A stretch of DNA of 64,000 bases from NCBI RefSeq assembly GCF_025244665.1, contig NZ_CP104205.1, positions 372,001 through 436,000 on the forward strand. Direction: 5' to 3'. Position 1 is the stretch's first letter. Each line of letters opens with the position of its first letter. Shown here one piece after another: positions 43,647 through 52,971 of the stretch. This DNA is from Maribacter litopenaei. GTDB lineage: Bacteria > Bacteroidota > Bacteroidia > Flavobacteriales > Flavobacteriaceae. The position numbers were made by a program, and so were the translations under genes. The notes under the pieces were generated by a model that did no database searches, had not been told where the DNA came from, and saw only the letters and a program-made list of their open reading frames with translations.

Positions 43647-44642
43647 TTATCCCTGCAAGCTTTTTTGAAGTAGTTTTTGAACTATTTCACCGGTAATATT
43701 TGGGTAATCTACTTCAATTTTCTTACTGGATGCCACCCAATCCATGACTTTGGGCAGGTGCTTTTCCTTTAGGGATTTAATGACGGGAATGTTCATTTCC
43801 TGTAAAGCGGCCGCATTGCACTGTTGTTCGTATTGCCCTTTCATAGGCACCACCAATAGCTTCTTTTGCATGTATATGGCTTCAGCGGGGGTCTCAAAAC
43901 CGGCACCGCAAAGAACGCCCTTACTTGATGCCATACTTTCCACAAAGGCCTCGTTGGTAATGGGACGTATGCTTAAATTCTTGGTAACCGTTTCTTGGTT
44001 GTTGTGCTTGGAAAAAACGTCCCACTTTACATTGGGTATTTGTGAAAGAAAATGAATGATTTTTCCATCGCTGTAAGATGGAAGATAGACTGTATAATGT
44101 TCCCCCTCGTAAACCTTTGCATTTCGAATATCGGTCCTGATAATTGGCGTGAAAATATCTTCGTCGTACGATTTAAAATGTAGTCCGAAATGATGGCTGC
44201 CGGGCGCATAGTTCTTTAGTATCATTTTACCCAGGCTGTCCTTTTTCTTTGGTTTAGGGGCGTTGTTGGATAGCACGGCCGATTGATGGCTGAAACTAAA
44301 GCAAGGTTTTTCGGTCAGTTTGCAGGCCCATGCCGAAACGGGCTCAAAGTCATTGATGATCAAATGGTAGTCCTGGATCGGAATGCTTCGGATTTCCTTT
44401 TGCAATCGCAAGGTGTTCGATTTCACGTAGGTCTTCCACATATCCACACCTCCTTTTTTTCCAAAAATGAAGCTCAAACCTTTGCATCGGTATTTAATCG
44501 AATAAGGTAGATCAATATCGGCTTGGGTGCCACTGATCAATATATCCAAATCTACTTTTTCTTCAAGCAAGGCTGGGATAACGTCCCTTGCCCTACTTAA
44601 ATGGCCGTTTCCGGTACCTTGGATGGCATATAATACCCGCAT
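43647..44642 (-). CDS. Glycosyltransferase (MurG/UGT-like)
   Basis: A 331-residue GT-B glycosyltransferase. The N-terminus, VLYAIQGTGNGHLSRARDVI, is the glycine-rich acceptor loop with conserved G-x-G-H, and the C-terminal donor region includes GVLCGAGFETPAEAIYMQKK and PMKGQYEQQCNAAALQ. It resembles the Glyco_trans_1_3/MJ1255 family often adjacent to lpxH-like genes in Flavobacteriaceae. Donor and acceptor sugars are unknown. It is intact and lies 21 bp downstream of lpxH, suggesting an envelope glycolipid role. Confidence 0.88.
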   Translation of the reverse strand: MRVLYAIQGTGNGHLSRARDVIPALLEEKVDLDILISGTQADIDLPYSIKYRCKGLSFIFGKKGGVDMWKTYVKSNTLRLQKEIRSIPIQDYHLIINDFEPVSAWACKLTEKPCFSFSHQSAVLSNNAPKPKKKDSLGKMILKNYAPGSHHFGLHFKSYDEDIFTPIIRTDIRNAKVYEGEHYTVYLPSYSDGKIIHFLSQIPNVKWDVFSKHNNQETVTKNLSIRPITNEAFVESMASSKGVLCGAGFETPAEAIYMQKKLLVVPMKGQYEQQCNAAALQEMNIPVIKSLKEKHLPKVMDWVASSKKIEVDYPNITGEIVQKLLQKSLQG

Positions 44643-44663
44643 AGTCCCTCTCTTATTTTACTA

Positions 44664-45525
44664 TTATTTGGCCTTGACCAATCCGCTGATCCTGAATTCG
44701 TCCAAAAGGCTTTGGAACAGTTCGGCTTTTTCGAGAACGGGGTGTTCCTCATCAGAATCCTCCGTTAGGTTTTTTATACCTAGATCAGCAAAAAAAGAAT
44801 AAAGATCCCATCGGCCGTTAACATATTCCAAGGCAGTTAGGTTTTCAATCCAATCCCCTGAATTCAAATAGGTTACTTCACCTTTTTCCGTTGTAATTTT
44901 TCGTATTTCTCGGTTGATGTATATGGCCACAAACAACAAATTCATAACCATTTTCAATGGCGATTTCAGAGGCTGTGGTTTCAAAGTTATTGATGAACTT
45001 AACAGCCGATTTGACACCGTTCTTTATTTTTTTGGACATGGAAATGGGTCACTACCCAATTGTTTGCTCAAAAAATTTATGGCCCTGTTCAATAAGATTA
45101 AAAAGTCATACCCTTTGGCTCCAAGTTTGGCCACCCATTTTGAGTGTTGCATGGTCACATCAAATACATCACCGTGAAAGAACCACGCCTTTTTTCCATG
45201 AATGGGCAAAACCACTTTATTGACGATACTTAACGAACCCATTTGAAATCCTGTAAATTTCCGAAGCATTTCATCATGGTTGCCCGTGATGTAATGTACT
45301 TTGATACCCTTTGCAATCCAACCCATAAGGTACTTGACGACCTTCATGTGCGATTTGGGCCAGTAGCGTTTACTAAACTGCCGAGATATCTATAATATCG
45401 CCGTTTAGGATTACTTCCTTAGGAGCAATAGACTTTAGGTATTGTAATAGTTCGTTCGCGTGGCATCCGTAGGTGCCTAAATGCACATCAGATATGACCA
45501 CGATGTCAACAGGTCTTTTTTTCAT
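44664..45525 (-). CDS. lpxH: UDP-2,3-diacylglucosamine diphosphatase-like metallophosphoesterase (three frameshifts)
   Basis: Calcineurin-like phosphoesterase, likely the LpxH step of lipid A synthesis. Metal-binding motifs: VVISDVHLGTYGCHANEL, LNGDIIDIW, ITGNHDE, HGDVFD and VVCGHIHQPE. Breaks: 45381-45386 (CCGAGA for CCAGA, restoring DIWQFSKRYW), about 45046 (GTGACCC for GTGGACCC, restoring GSGPISMSKKIKN) and 44908-44913 (TCTCGG for TCTGG, restoring HQPEIRKITTE). Correction gives 286 residues. The gene heads a run lpxH - glycosyltransferase - GH1. The LpxH assignment rests on motifs and length. Confidence 0.88.
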
Positions 45526-46038
45526 CTATGATATAAAATAGGTTGGTATTTTTTTGGATTATAGGAGTGGTAGAGGGACTTTCTTTAAAAGTTGCGGTAA
45601 AGAAGGAAGAATCCTGCAGTCTAATTTTCATCCAAAGAATATCTCTGCATACAAAGTTTGATATTAAAACTACATTTTAGGTTACCTACGACTTATCTTT
45701 TAGTTAGCTGATTGTTAAGATTTTTAGAGCCGGAAGGGTCAAAAAGGTTATTTGTAAAATAGTACTGAGGTGAGATAAATTGCTAAACCACAGATAAAAG
45801 GAAGTTGACAACAAATAGAACCTATCTTACAACAATTAGTTCTAATATGAATAGAAAGCTTTTACATTTACAACGTAATAAAAAAGTAAATAATTTTTCA
45901 TTTTCATATAGTGTTCTCGTAAAAGAGTCTCGGTTCCAAAAAGCCGGACTCTTTTTAGTTTGCGCCATTCGTAAATGTGGTGCATTAAAAAAGGCCGATA
46001 GTTATTCCTACCGGCCTTTTTAATAATTAGATTATTTT
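45526..46038. other. 512-bp spacer without a gene, two hairpin terminators
   Basis: No credible coding region is seen; the short open frames here have no family features. Two stems are present: AAAAGAGTC...GACTCTTTT (45921-45956) and AAAAAGGCCG...CGGCCTTTTT (45987-46021). On the minus strand the second directly follows the nucleotidyltransferase stop. The rest is AT-rich and presumably holds the lpxH promoter. Confidence 0.7.
45987..46021 (-). terminator. Terminator of the nucleotidyltransferase gene
   Basis: AAAAAGGCCG, 15-base loop, CGGCCTTTTT, 18 bp beyond the stop. Confidence 0.8.
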
Positions 46039-46914
46039 CTACCACAGAGGCGTTTTGTAAAGTCCCTGATCGGTTTTGGACTGTAGGTTCTCTACGGCCT
46101 TTTCACGGTCGCTGGCGTACGTAACACCAAACCATTCCGCCCCGGATGGAATACACTTAACTTCTGCTTCATTTGCTTGAAGCATTTCTTGAATCATAAA
46201 AGGTAAATACAGCTCGCTGGATGCTATTTTGTTCTCATCCTGCAGGAATACCTTTAATTCAGTATTTATCTTATCGAAAATGGAAGGTCTGCAAACCCAA
46301 AAGTTCATACTGGCCTGTTCATCACCAGTAAACTCCGGACCTGTGTCCTCATCTACAATTTTGTCGCCCTGTTGAACCAATTTTAATCGCTCATTCACGG
46401 AAACCAAGTTGTCTCCTTCAACCTTACAAACACCTCGGGATACGGAGCCATGTTCGGATAGTGTATCTTTAAGGGTATACCCTAGAAGGGCATAGGCTTC
46501 GTTATTTGATTTTATAAAATCGGCAGCCTTTTTATAAACGGCCTGTCCGTAATAATCATCTGCATTCAAGACCACAAAAGATCCATTGATGACATTTACG
46601 GCTGTCCATACGGCGTGTGCGGTTCCCCAAGGTTTTTGACGGTCACCCTTATAATCTACACCGTCGGGCAAATCCGTAAGCTCTTGGGCTAACACATTTA
46701 GTTTTATATGTTTGGGTAATCTTTCCTTTAAATAGTCTTCCAAAAAAGATACATTTTCTTTTTTGGTGATGACCACGATTTGTTCAAAATCGTTTTGTAG
46801 TGCATCGTAGATGGCGAACTCCATGAGAAATTCCCCTTCGGGCCCTAAATCATCAAATTGTTTTAGTTTTCCATATCTACTTCCGCTACCTGCGGCCATT
46901 AAAAGTAATGTCAT
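46039..46914 (-). CDS. Sugar nucleotidyltransferase family protein
   Basis: NTP_transferase fold enzyme: MTLLLMAAGSGSRYGKLKQF is the nucleotide-binding loop (G-x-G-S-R-x-G-x-x-K), followed by FVVLNADDYYG with the metal Asp pair, and SMNFWVCRPSIFDKI. The ATG at 46914 is chosen because it starts right at the loop; an upstream open frame to 47061 lacks conserved features. The protein has 291 residues. It probably makes a nucleotide-activated sugar or related product; the substrate cannot be told. It is intact and divergent from hemN. Confidence 0.85.
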   Translation of the reverse strand: MTLLLMAAGSGSRYGKLKQFDDLGPEGEFLMEFAIYDALQNDFEQIVVITKKENVSFLEDYLKERLPKHIKLNVLAQELTDLPDGVDYKGDRQKPWGTAHAVWTAVNVINGSFVVLNADDYYGQAVYKKAADFIKSNNEAYALLGYTLKDTLSEHGSVSRGVCKVEGDNLVSVNERLKLVQQGDKIVDEDTGPEFTGDEQASMNFWVCRPSIFDKINTELKVFLQDENKIASSELYLPFMIQEMLQANEAEVKCIPSGAEWFGVTYASDREKAVENLQSKTDQGLYKTPLW

Positions 46915-47055
46915 GATTTCAAATTTAGGACGCAAAAATAAGGATTGTTTCAAAATAGATGGGAAGAATTGGCTAAACCATTCAGGAAACTCTATAAAGG
47001 TAACATTAATGTAACCATAATGAAATAACCATCGACCCACTGATAGCGGGGAAAC

Positions 47056-47098
47056 TGACAATTATCATATTTTTTGGGCGGTGTCAAGAGTAGATTTG
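47056..47098 (+). promoter_or_regulatory. Fnr-type site and promoter of hemN
   Basis: Palindrome TGACAATTATCA (47056-47067), 23 bp, then TAGATTTG (47091-47098), a Bacteroidota minus-7 box. The ATG is 20 bp downstream. Site and spacing are the same as upstream of fnr, ccoI, ccoS and the second universal stress gene. Confidence 0.82.
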
Positions 47099-47117
47099 TA
47101 CCATATTCAAACCAACT

Positions 47118-48480
47118 ATGTGCAGTCTTATTCAAAAATATAATATTCCAGGTCCTAGGTATACCAGTTATCCAACGGTACCTTTTTGGGATATCCAATC
47201 GTTTTCACGGGAAAAAATGGGAAGCCACGGTAAGGCAAAGTTTTTCCGAGTCGAATTCTAAGGAGGGCATCAGTCTATACATTCATCTTCCCTTTTGTGA
47301 GAGCATGTGTACGTTTTGTGGGTGCCATAAACGTATCACCAAAAGGCATGATGTTGAGGTTCCTTACATACGGACCTTGTTGAAGGAATGGTCCCTTTAT
47401 TTGGAGTTGTTTGATCAAAGACCTATAATCAAGGAGTTGCATTTGGGAGGGGGACTCCAACGTTTTTTAGTCCGAGAGAATCTACAATTGCTTATCAACG
47501 GACTTTTTAGAAGGGCCGATAGGGCAGAGGACTACGAATTTAGTTTCGAGGGACACCCAAATAATACGACAAAGGAACACCTTCAGGCCCTGTACGATGT
47601 GGGATTTAGACGGGTAAGTTATGGCGTACAGGATTATAATGAGACCGTTCAAAAGGCCATCCATCGGGTACAATCCTTTGAAAATGTGAAGAACGTTACG
47701 GAGTGGGCCAGGGAAATTGGGTATACATCCATTGGTCACGATATCATTTTTGGGTTACCGCACCAAACCTTGGAGCACGTACTCGAAACCATTGAAAAAA
47801 CGAAATCCTTAAAGCCGAGATAGATTGGCGTTTTATAGTTACGCTCATGTGCCTTGGCTCAAGGGAAATGGTCAGCGTGGTTATAAGGATTCCGATTTGC
47901 CATCAGCCGAAGAGAAGCGTGAACAATATGAAGCTGGCAAGTTGGAGCTGGCAAAGGCCGGGTATACTGAAATAGGTATGGATCATTTTGCCTTGGACAC
48001 GGATAGTCTGTATCAATCCATGCAAAGTGGAAAACTGCACCGAAACTTTATGGGTTACACGGCTTCCAAAACAAAATTAATGGTGGGTCTTGGAGCCTCC
48101 AGTATTAGCGATAGTTGGTATGGTTTTGCGCAAAACGTCAAGAGTTTGGAGGAATATCAGCACTTGGTGGAAAACAATATTATTCCCATTTTTAGAGGCC
48201 ATATTTTAACCGATGAGGATAGGATCATAAGGAAGCACATTCTTAACTTAATGTGTCAACTTGAAACTATTTGGTTCAAGGAATCTATGCAGTTCAAGAC
48301 ACTACCTATGGTAATGGACAGGTTGAAGGAGATGCGGGAGGACGGACTTCGGAAATGACCCAATACCAATTACGAATTACCGAAAAAGGTCGGCCGTTTG
48401 TACGAAATATATGTATGGCGTTCGATTTGAAATTGCATGAAAAAACACCGGAGACAAGACTGTTCTCCATGACCATTTGA
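47118..48480 (+). CDS. hemN: Oxygen-independent coproporphyrinogen III oxidase (five frameshifts)
   Basis: Radical-SAM enzyme of anaerobic haem synthesis. The start MCSLIQKYNIPGPRYTSYPT is typical, the cluster motif is in CESMCTFCGCHK (C-x3-C-x2-C), and GGGTPTFFSPENL, DYNETVQKAIHRVQ and SYAHVPWLKGNQ-like sequence follow. Breaks: 47211 (A run, restoring REKWEATV), 47448 (G run) and 47472-47477 (CCGAGA for CCAGA), which compensate each other and garble only about eight codons around GGGTPTFFSPEN; 47815 (CCGAGA for CCAGA, restoring KPDRLAFYSY); and 48349 (TTCGG for TTCTGG, restoring DGLLEMTQYQ). Corrected length is 453 residues. Confidence 0.95.
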
Positions 48481-48504
48481 TTGTTTAACCTAAATCTTGT
48501 AAAA

Positions 48505-49326
48505 ATGAAAAGTATTATTGTTCCCATAGATTTTTCGGAAATATCCGAGTATGCTTTTGAGGTTGCGGCTTCTATTGCAAAAAAGCACGATGCCACTCTG
48601 TATGTGTTGCACATGCTAGAATTGAATCAGGCGATGCTGACCTCCACCGAAGGTTTTCACCCGGAACAGACTGTTTTCTTGATAAAGTTGGCAGAAAAGC
48701 GATTGAATGAATTCTTGGACAAACCTTACTTGGAAGGTGTAAAGGTAGAGCCGATAATAAAACACTATAAGGTATTTGGTGAGATTAGCGAAGTTGCCGA
48801 GGAAAACGATGTGGATTTGATTGTAATGGGCAGTCAGGGTGCGGACGGACTCAAGGAAATGTTTGTAGGATTCAACACGGAAAAGGTGGTTAGAAATTCA
48901 GACATACCCGTTTTGGTAATAAAGTCTAAAATATCGGATTTTAATCCGAAGCAGATTGTTTTTGCCTGTGACTTAAAAAGCGAAAACATTCATGCCTTAC
49001 AAAGGGCCAAGGCAATAGCCGATGCTTTTTCCGCCGAATTAAAATTAGTGTATATAAATACCCCAGGTGACGATTTTTTAAGCACCGCCGAAATACAAAA
49101 ACGGATAAAATCCTTTTGTGACCTGGTCGGATTTGAACTTCTCATTGCCATCTACAACGACTACAATGTGGAACGAGGCGTACTGAATTTTGGAATGGAG
49201 AGCAATGCCGATATGATCGGAGTTCCCACCCATGGTAGAAAGGGACTGTCCCATTTCTTCATGGGCAGCATAGGGGAAGACATTGCTAACCATGCAACAT
49301 TACCTGTGGTCACCTTTAAGATTTAG
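48505..49326 (+). CDS. Universal stress protein (tandem UspA domains)
   Basis: A 273-residue protein with two Usp folds. The first begins MKSIIVPIDFSEISEYAFEV and has the nucleotide-binding signature LIVMGSQGADG with a later VPVLVIKSK-like end; the second ends with MIGVPTHGRKGLSHFFMGSI and LPVVTFKI. It starts 24 bp after the hemN stop, so it is probably co-transcribed and Fnr-controlled; an in-frame TTG at the hemN stop is an alternative start. Role in low-oxygen or starvation response is inferred. It is intact. Confidence 0.92.
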   Translation: MKSIIVPIDFSEISEYAFEVAASIAKKHDATLYVLHMLELNQAMLTSTEGFHPEQTVFLIKLAEKRLNEFLDKPYLEGVKVEPIIKHYKVFGEISEVAEENDVDLIVMGSQGADGLKEMFVGFNTEKVVRNSDIPVLVIKSKISDFNPKQIVFACDLKSENIHALQRAKAIADAFSAELKLVYINTPGDDFLSTAEIQKRIKSFCDLVGFELLIAIYNDYNVERGVLNFGMESNADMIGVPTHGRKGLSHFFMGSIGEDIANHATLPVVTFKI

Positions 49327-49360
49327 TTAGGAGCAAGGAATCACAGTTTTTAGTTGGTTG

Positions 49361-49387
49361 AAAAGGGTGCGTAGGCACCCTTTTTTT
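49361..49387. terminator. Convergent terminator
   Basis: AAAAGGGTGC-GTAG-GCACCCTTTTTTT between the universal stress gene and the oxidoreductase. Confidence 0.9.
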
Positions 49388-50777
49388 ATATCAGCTTCAT
49401 ATTTACGGGATCCCAGTTTACGGGTTGCTGGGTATAGTAGCTGTCATTCGCCAATAGTGCTGCGCCGGCCGCTCTAAGCCCAAAAGTTGGGTCTTGGATT
49501 ACGGAACCGTTGTTTCTAATAGCGGTAAAGAAATTGTTGAAATGATCATAGTGGCCTCCTTTATAATCACGTTCCGCCTCCCAAGTAGTAGTGCCTGTGC
49601 TTAAGGAAGACGTTCTTGGTTCTAAGGTATCCAAGTCATAACCAGCTCTTATCTTTTCCTGCATTTCCTCGGTAAATGAAACCATGGAGTATCCATGGGG
49701 TATCATACTTAATTTGGAACGTCTAACGGTGACCGAATTTTGTCCGACTTCCATTTCCCCTTCGGTACCGATTAGTTTAAAGCCTCCCCCGCCTCCGCTG
49801 CCGGCAATGAAATTGATTCTAAAGGCCGCATTAAAGGCCGCATGTGTATCGGTTTTAGGATAATCATATAAGGTTATGGAAACATCCGGCACATCCCGTC
49901 CATCTTTCCAATAACGGAGTCCGCCGGTTGCAAGGGCACGGTTAGGACCCATGGAACTGATTACGTGGTTTAAGGTAGAAAATGCATGAACGAATAAATC
50001 CCCTGCAACTCCGGTCCCATAGTCCCTATAGTTTCGCCATCTAAAAAAGCGTTTGGGCTCAAAAGGAACTTTGGGCGCTTTTCCTAGAAAGGTATCGAAA
50101 TCAACGGTTTTTGTATCGGCATCGGGAGGGATGGGATATTGCCAGGCACCTTCTGCCGAGTAACGGTCGTTGTACATGTCCAACATGACCAAGTCGCCAA
50201 TGGCCCCTTCTTCATATAATTGTTTTGCCTTTTCATTCCCAAGGGAGGACATGCCTTGGCTCCCGACCTGACAAATCTTTCCGCTTACTTTTTGTGCGTT
50301 GATGATGGCCTGACCTTCCTCAGGTTTTTGTACCATGGGTTTCTCACAGTACACATGTTTTCCTGCATTCAAAGCATCGATAGTGATCTTTTGATGCCAA
50401 TGGTCCGGGGTGGCAATAATGACGGCATCGATTTCCTTTCGATTCAATATATCCCGATAATCCCTTGTTGTGTAAATGGATGCTCCCCAAAGATCCTTTG
50501 CCCTTTCTAATCGGCCTGTGTACAAATCGCACGCAGCAACTAATTGCACGCCATCCACTCTCAAAGCGGTCTGCGTATCATAAATTCCTTGGATTCCCGT
50601 GCCGATAAGTGCAAGGTTGATGTGGTCATTGGCCGAAAAGGAATTGGGTGTATGATTTCTGCTCAGTATCAATTTTTCCTCAAAGCCGGAGGCTAATAGA
50701 AATGGACTTGATGTTACGGCGGCTGAGGTCAAGGTAGCCTTTTTTAAAAAGGATCTTCGGGCGTTTTTCTTGCTCAT
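49386..50777 (-). CDS. Gfo/Idh/MocA family oxidoreductase, Tat-exported
   Basis: NAD(P)-dependent sugar oxidoreductase with a twin-arginine signal (ARRSFLKKATLTSAAVTSS). The Rossmann part shows INLALIGTGIQGIYD, VIIATPDHWHQKITIDAL and AGKHVYCEKPM, the E-K-P motif with catalytic Lys. The C-terminal beta domain includes GTGVAGDLFVHAFSTLNHV and GGGFKLIGTEGEME. Length 463 residues. Exported members act on carbohydrates in the periplasm, often with a bound cofactor; the substrate is unknown. It is monocistronic and intact. Confidence 0.92.
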   Translation of the reverse strand: MSKKNARRSFLKKATLTSAAVTSSPFLLASGFEEKLILSRNHTPNSFSANDHINLALIGTGIQGIYDTQTALRVDGVQLVAACDLYTGRLERAKDLWGASIYTTRDYRDILNRKEIDAVIIATPDHWHQKITIDALNAGKHVYCEKPMVQKPEEGQAIINAQKVSGKICQVGSQGMSSLGNEKAKQLYEEGAIGDLVMLDMYNDRYSAEGAWQYPIPPDADTKTVDFDTFLGKAPKVPFEPKRFFRWRNYRDYGTGVAGDLFVHAFSTLNHVISSMGPNRALATGGLRYWKDGRDVPDVSITLYDYPKTDTHAAFNAAFRINFIAGSGGGGGFKLIGTEGEMEVGQNSVTVRRSKLSMIPHGYSMVSFTEEMQEKIRAGYDLDTLEPRTSSLSTGTTTWEAERDYKGGHYDHFNNFFTAIRNNGSVIQDPTFGLRAAGAALLANDSYYTQQPVNWDPVNMKLI

Positions 50778-50869
50778 AAACTAAACGGGCTTGGTTACTA
50801 TTTGAATTCGTCGGTTTTAAAAATAGGAATTTTTAAACGATAAATCCGAAGTGAAAACCTTAGGAACTG

Positions 50870-51265
50870 TTATTTGGCCGCCCGATGTTCAAATATCTTT
50901 AGAAAAAGCATTGTATTCATTTTGCGGGCCCTATTCTTCGCTATCCAGGCCGTATCCCCTGAAAATAGCTCGTCTATTGTGGCAAACCACAGGTTTAACC
51001 AAATACCAAAGTGTTCCATGGACATGGTGTTTCCCATAAAATTATCGGTCTTTATGTGGGCCTTAATAGGGTCGCCGGTATACTTTCTTTTAAGGAACAA
51101 TTGGGATTCCCAAAAATCGGTCAAGATTTCCAAATGGGCATCCCAATCAGAAATGATTCCATTGAAAATGGGCCCTAGGGTATCCTCTTTCCGCACTTTT
51201 TCATAAAAAGTGTTTACAAGGAGTGTTATATCTTTTCGGGTGTTGATATCCGGATTGCCGCTCAT
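50870..51265 (-). CDS. Group III truncated haemoglobin
   Basis: A 131-residue 2-on-2 globin. Features include LVNTFYEKVRKEDTLGPIFN, DFWESQLFLKRKYTGDP, and HFGIWLNLWFATID, in which His is the likely proximal haem ligand and Trp belongs to the group III core. It may bind oxygen or NO or deliver oxygen to the oxidase. It is the distal gene of the cbb3 cluster, 32 bp after the small membrane protein, which fits oxygen-limited respiration. It is intact. Confidence 0.92.
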   Translation of the reverse strand: MSGNPDINTRKDITLLVNTFYEKVRKEDTLGPIFNGIISDWDAHLEILTDFWESQLFLKRKYTGDPIKAHIKTDNFMGNTMSMEHFGIWLNLWFATIDELFSGDTAWIAKNRARKMNTMLFLKIFEHRAAK

Positions 51266-51297
51266 TTTCTTTTATTAAGGCTTTCTAGGAAAAAGGG

Positions 51298-51792
51298 TTA
51301 AATCTGCCCCAAGGTTTCCATCATAAAGGCATAAAGTTCCTGTATTTGTGGTTTGCCTTTTCTTTTGCCCATTCGCCCAAAGGTATAAAGTGCGAACCAA
51401 ACGGCGACCAATAATACCATAAATCCAATCTGAAGTCCGTAGGGTTTGTTGAGCGATGCACTCACATAGGCCCAAATACCCACAATAATAAACAGGGTGG
51501 CGACTACAAAATGCAGAAACATGAAAAAGATTCACAGCGTTGGGTTTGGACCAAAAAAACCATAGATTTTGGATGTTCTATCGTCCAAGGCATCTATTTC
51601 AAGATGTAGCTGTGGAGAGCCAAAATGGTTGTTCTCCTCATTGAATTTTATGAAGATGTGATTGTCTAGGCATTTGACAAGAAAAGGGGCTTTTTTGATT
51701 TCGAGAAACTTTCGCAATAATACTTCCCTATTCCCTAAAATTTCGAGCTGAAACCGTGGCCTAAGGACAATATCATTGGATAGTTTCTTCAT
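51298..51792 (-). CDS. Two-helix membrane protein of the cbb3 cluster (in-frame TGA)
   Basis: A single 164-residue reading frame interrupted by TGA at 51532-51534. The first part is a soluble domain (LRPRFQLEILGNREVLLRKF, FGSPQLHLEIDA, YGFFGPNPTL) and the second has two membrane helices (MFLHFVVATLFIIVGIWAYV, QIGFMVLLVAVWFALYTFG). Flavobacterial homologues as I recall read FGPxPTxWTxFMFLHF, so TGAATC is probably TGGTCC, as in the GH1 gene. Function unknown. It lies between the TauE/SafE-like gene and the haemoglobin gene. Confidence 0.75.
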
Positions 51793-51802
51793 CAGTATTA
51801 TA

Positions 51803-52507
51803 TCATGGATGACATTCCATTTGTGCCGACGCCATTTCCGTTACCGGTTTTGGGGAAACATAGGGGATTCCCAATCCAAGTCCGCGCAGAATGAAAAGTG
51901 TTCCCATAAGAACCACGAAAACGGGTATCAGTCTTTGGATCCGTTTCTTAGCATTTCCTTTCAAAAATGCACTAAAATAAACGGCAGTGGTCATTAGGGG
52001 AACAGTACCCAGTCCAAAAAGCATCATGTAAAGGCTGCCCTGTGCCACCTCGCCCATGGCGATGGCCCCGAATAGAGCCATATAGACCAAGCCACAGGGA
52101 AGAAAACCGTTTAGGAATCCAATGGTCAAAAAGGTATCTGCCGATTTCTTTTTGAACTCTTGACCCAATCTACTTTTTATTTTTGATATGGCCCTATATA
52201 CAGGGCGTCCCAATTGAAATCTGTTTAAGGTTTTGCTTGGAATCAGCACCAATAGGATCATAATAATACCAACGGCGATGGAAAGTCTTTGCTGCATTCC
52301 AAATACATACAGCCCTTTCCCCAAAAGCCCAAAAATCAACCCAATAATTCCATAGGCCAGTAGCCTACCTATGTGATAAAGGCTGATCTGTCCAAATTTT
52401 TTAAGATTGTTTTTACGATGCACAGGTAACATAAAGGCTATGGGGCCACACATGCCTATGCAGTGAAGACTTCCCATAAAACCTAATATGAGTGCAGAAA
52501 GGAGCAT
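51803..52507 (-). CDS. TauE/SafE-like membrane protein of cbb3 assembly
   Basis: A 234-residue polytopic protein with about six membrane helices. The start, LLSALILGFMGSLHCIGMCG with the G-S-x-H-C-x-G-M-C-G motif, and GFLNGFLPCGLVYMALFGA are the two hallmarks of the DsbD/SafE-like ('sulfite exporter TauE/SafE family', CcoS-neighbour) group regularly encoded in ccoNOP-GH clusters. The Cys and Met residues suggest copper transport for the oxidase. This is inference. It starts 5 bp after ccoH. Confidence 0.88.
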   Translation of the reverse strand: MLLSALILGFMGSLHCIGMCGPIAFMLPVHRKNNLKKFGQISLYHIGRLLAYGIIGLIFGLLGKGLYVFGMQQRLSIAVGIIMILLVLIPSKTLNRFQLGRPVYRAISKIKSRLGQEFKKKSADTFLTIGFLNGFLPCGLVYMALFGAIAMGEVAQGSLYMMLFGLGTVPLMTTAVYFSAFLKGNAKKRIQRLIPVFVVLMGTLFILRGLGLGIPYVSPKPVTEMASAQMECHP

Positions 52508-52512
52508 GAGTT

Positions 52513-52958
52513 CTAATAAGTAATGTTTTCTTTATGCAAATAATCCGTACCGTTGTAGTTCCAACTAACTTTAATGTCCCAGCGACCATCCAACAAGCGG
52601 TTGTCAGGTATGAGCAAATGGTTATTGGACAAACTTATGGGTAAGTTAAAATCCAATTGCTTATTAGATGGTCTGTATAGGGACACTGTGCCTTCAATTT
52701 CTTTTGGGTTCACTTTTTCTGGAAACGAATTTCAAGTCCGTCCGGACTTTTTCTCACTTGTAATTTATTGATGTCCTTGGTGGCATTGTTTTGGGCATCG
52801 ATTTCTTTCTGATAGGCCAATTCCTGCCTGTAATAATCTTCCGTTACAAGGTCATGATTAGCACGATTATCCGTACTCATTCGTACCACAAAGAAGAGGA
52901 TAAAGCCAATAAAACCTATAAATGCCAATACGATTCCTGTTCCCCAATTAAATTTCAT
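52513..52958 (-). CDS. ccoH: FixH/CcoH-like cbb3 oxidase assembly protein (one frameshift)
   Basis: Single-span membrane protein: helix in GTGIVLAFIGFIGFILFFVV, then the FixH sequence NHDLVTEDYYRQELAYQKEI. The frame breaks at 52718-52722 (TTCCAGA for TTCCCAGA), restoring RFPEKVNPKEIEGTVSLYRP and a periplasmic Ig-like domain with DGRWDIKVSWNYNG. Corrected length is 148 residues. CcoH stabilises early CcoN/CcoP complexes. Confidence 0.9.
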
Positions 52959-52971
52959 CTGTTTATTTTTA

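Noticed and set aside
45805-46045. Short open frames on both strands in the spacer next to the nucleotidyltransferase
   Set aside because: Low-complexity translations overlapping two terminator hairpins; no sign of coding.
51275-51535. Alternative frame over the two-helix membrane gene
   Set aside because: Its translation is an out-of-frame reading of the membrane helices; the frame with FMFLHFVVATLF is the coding one.
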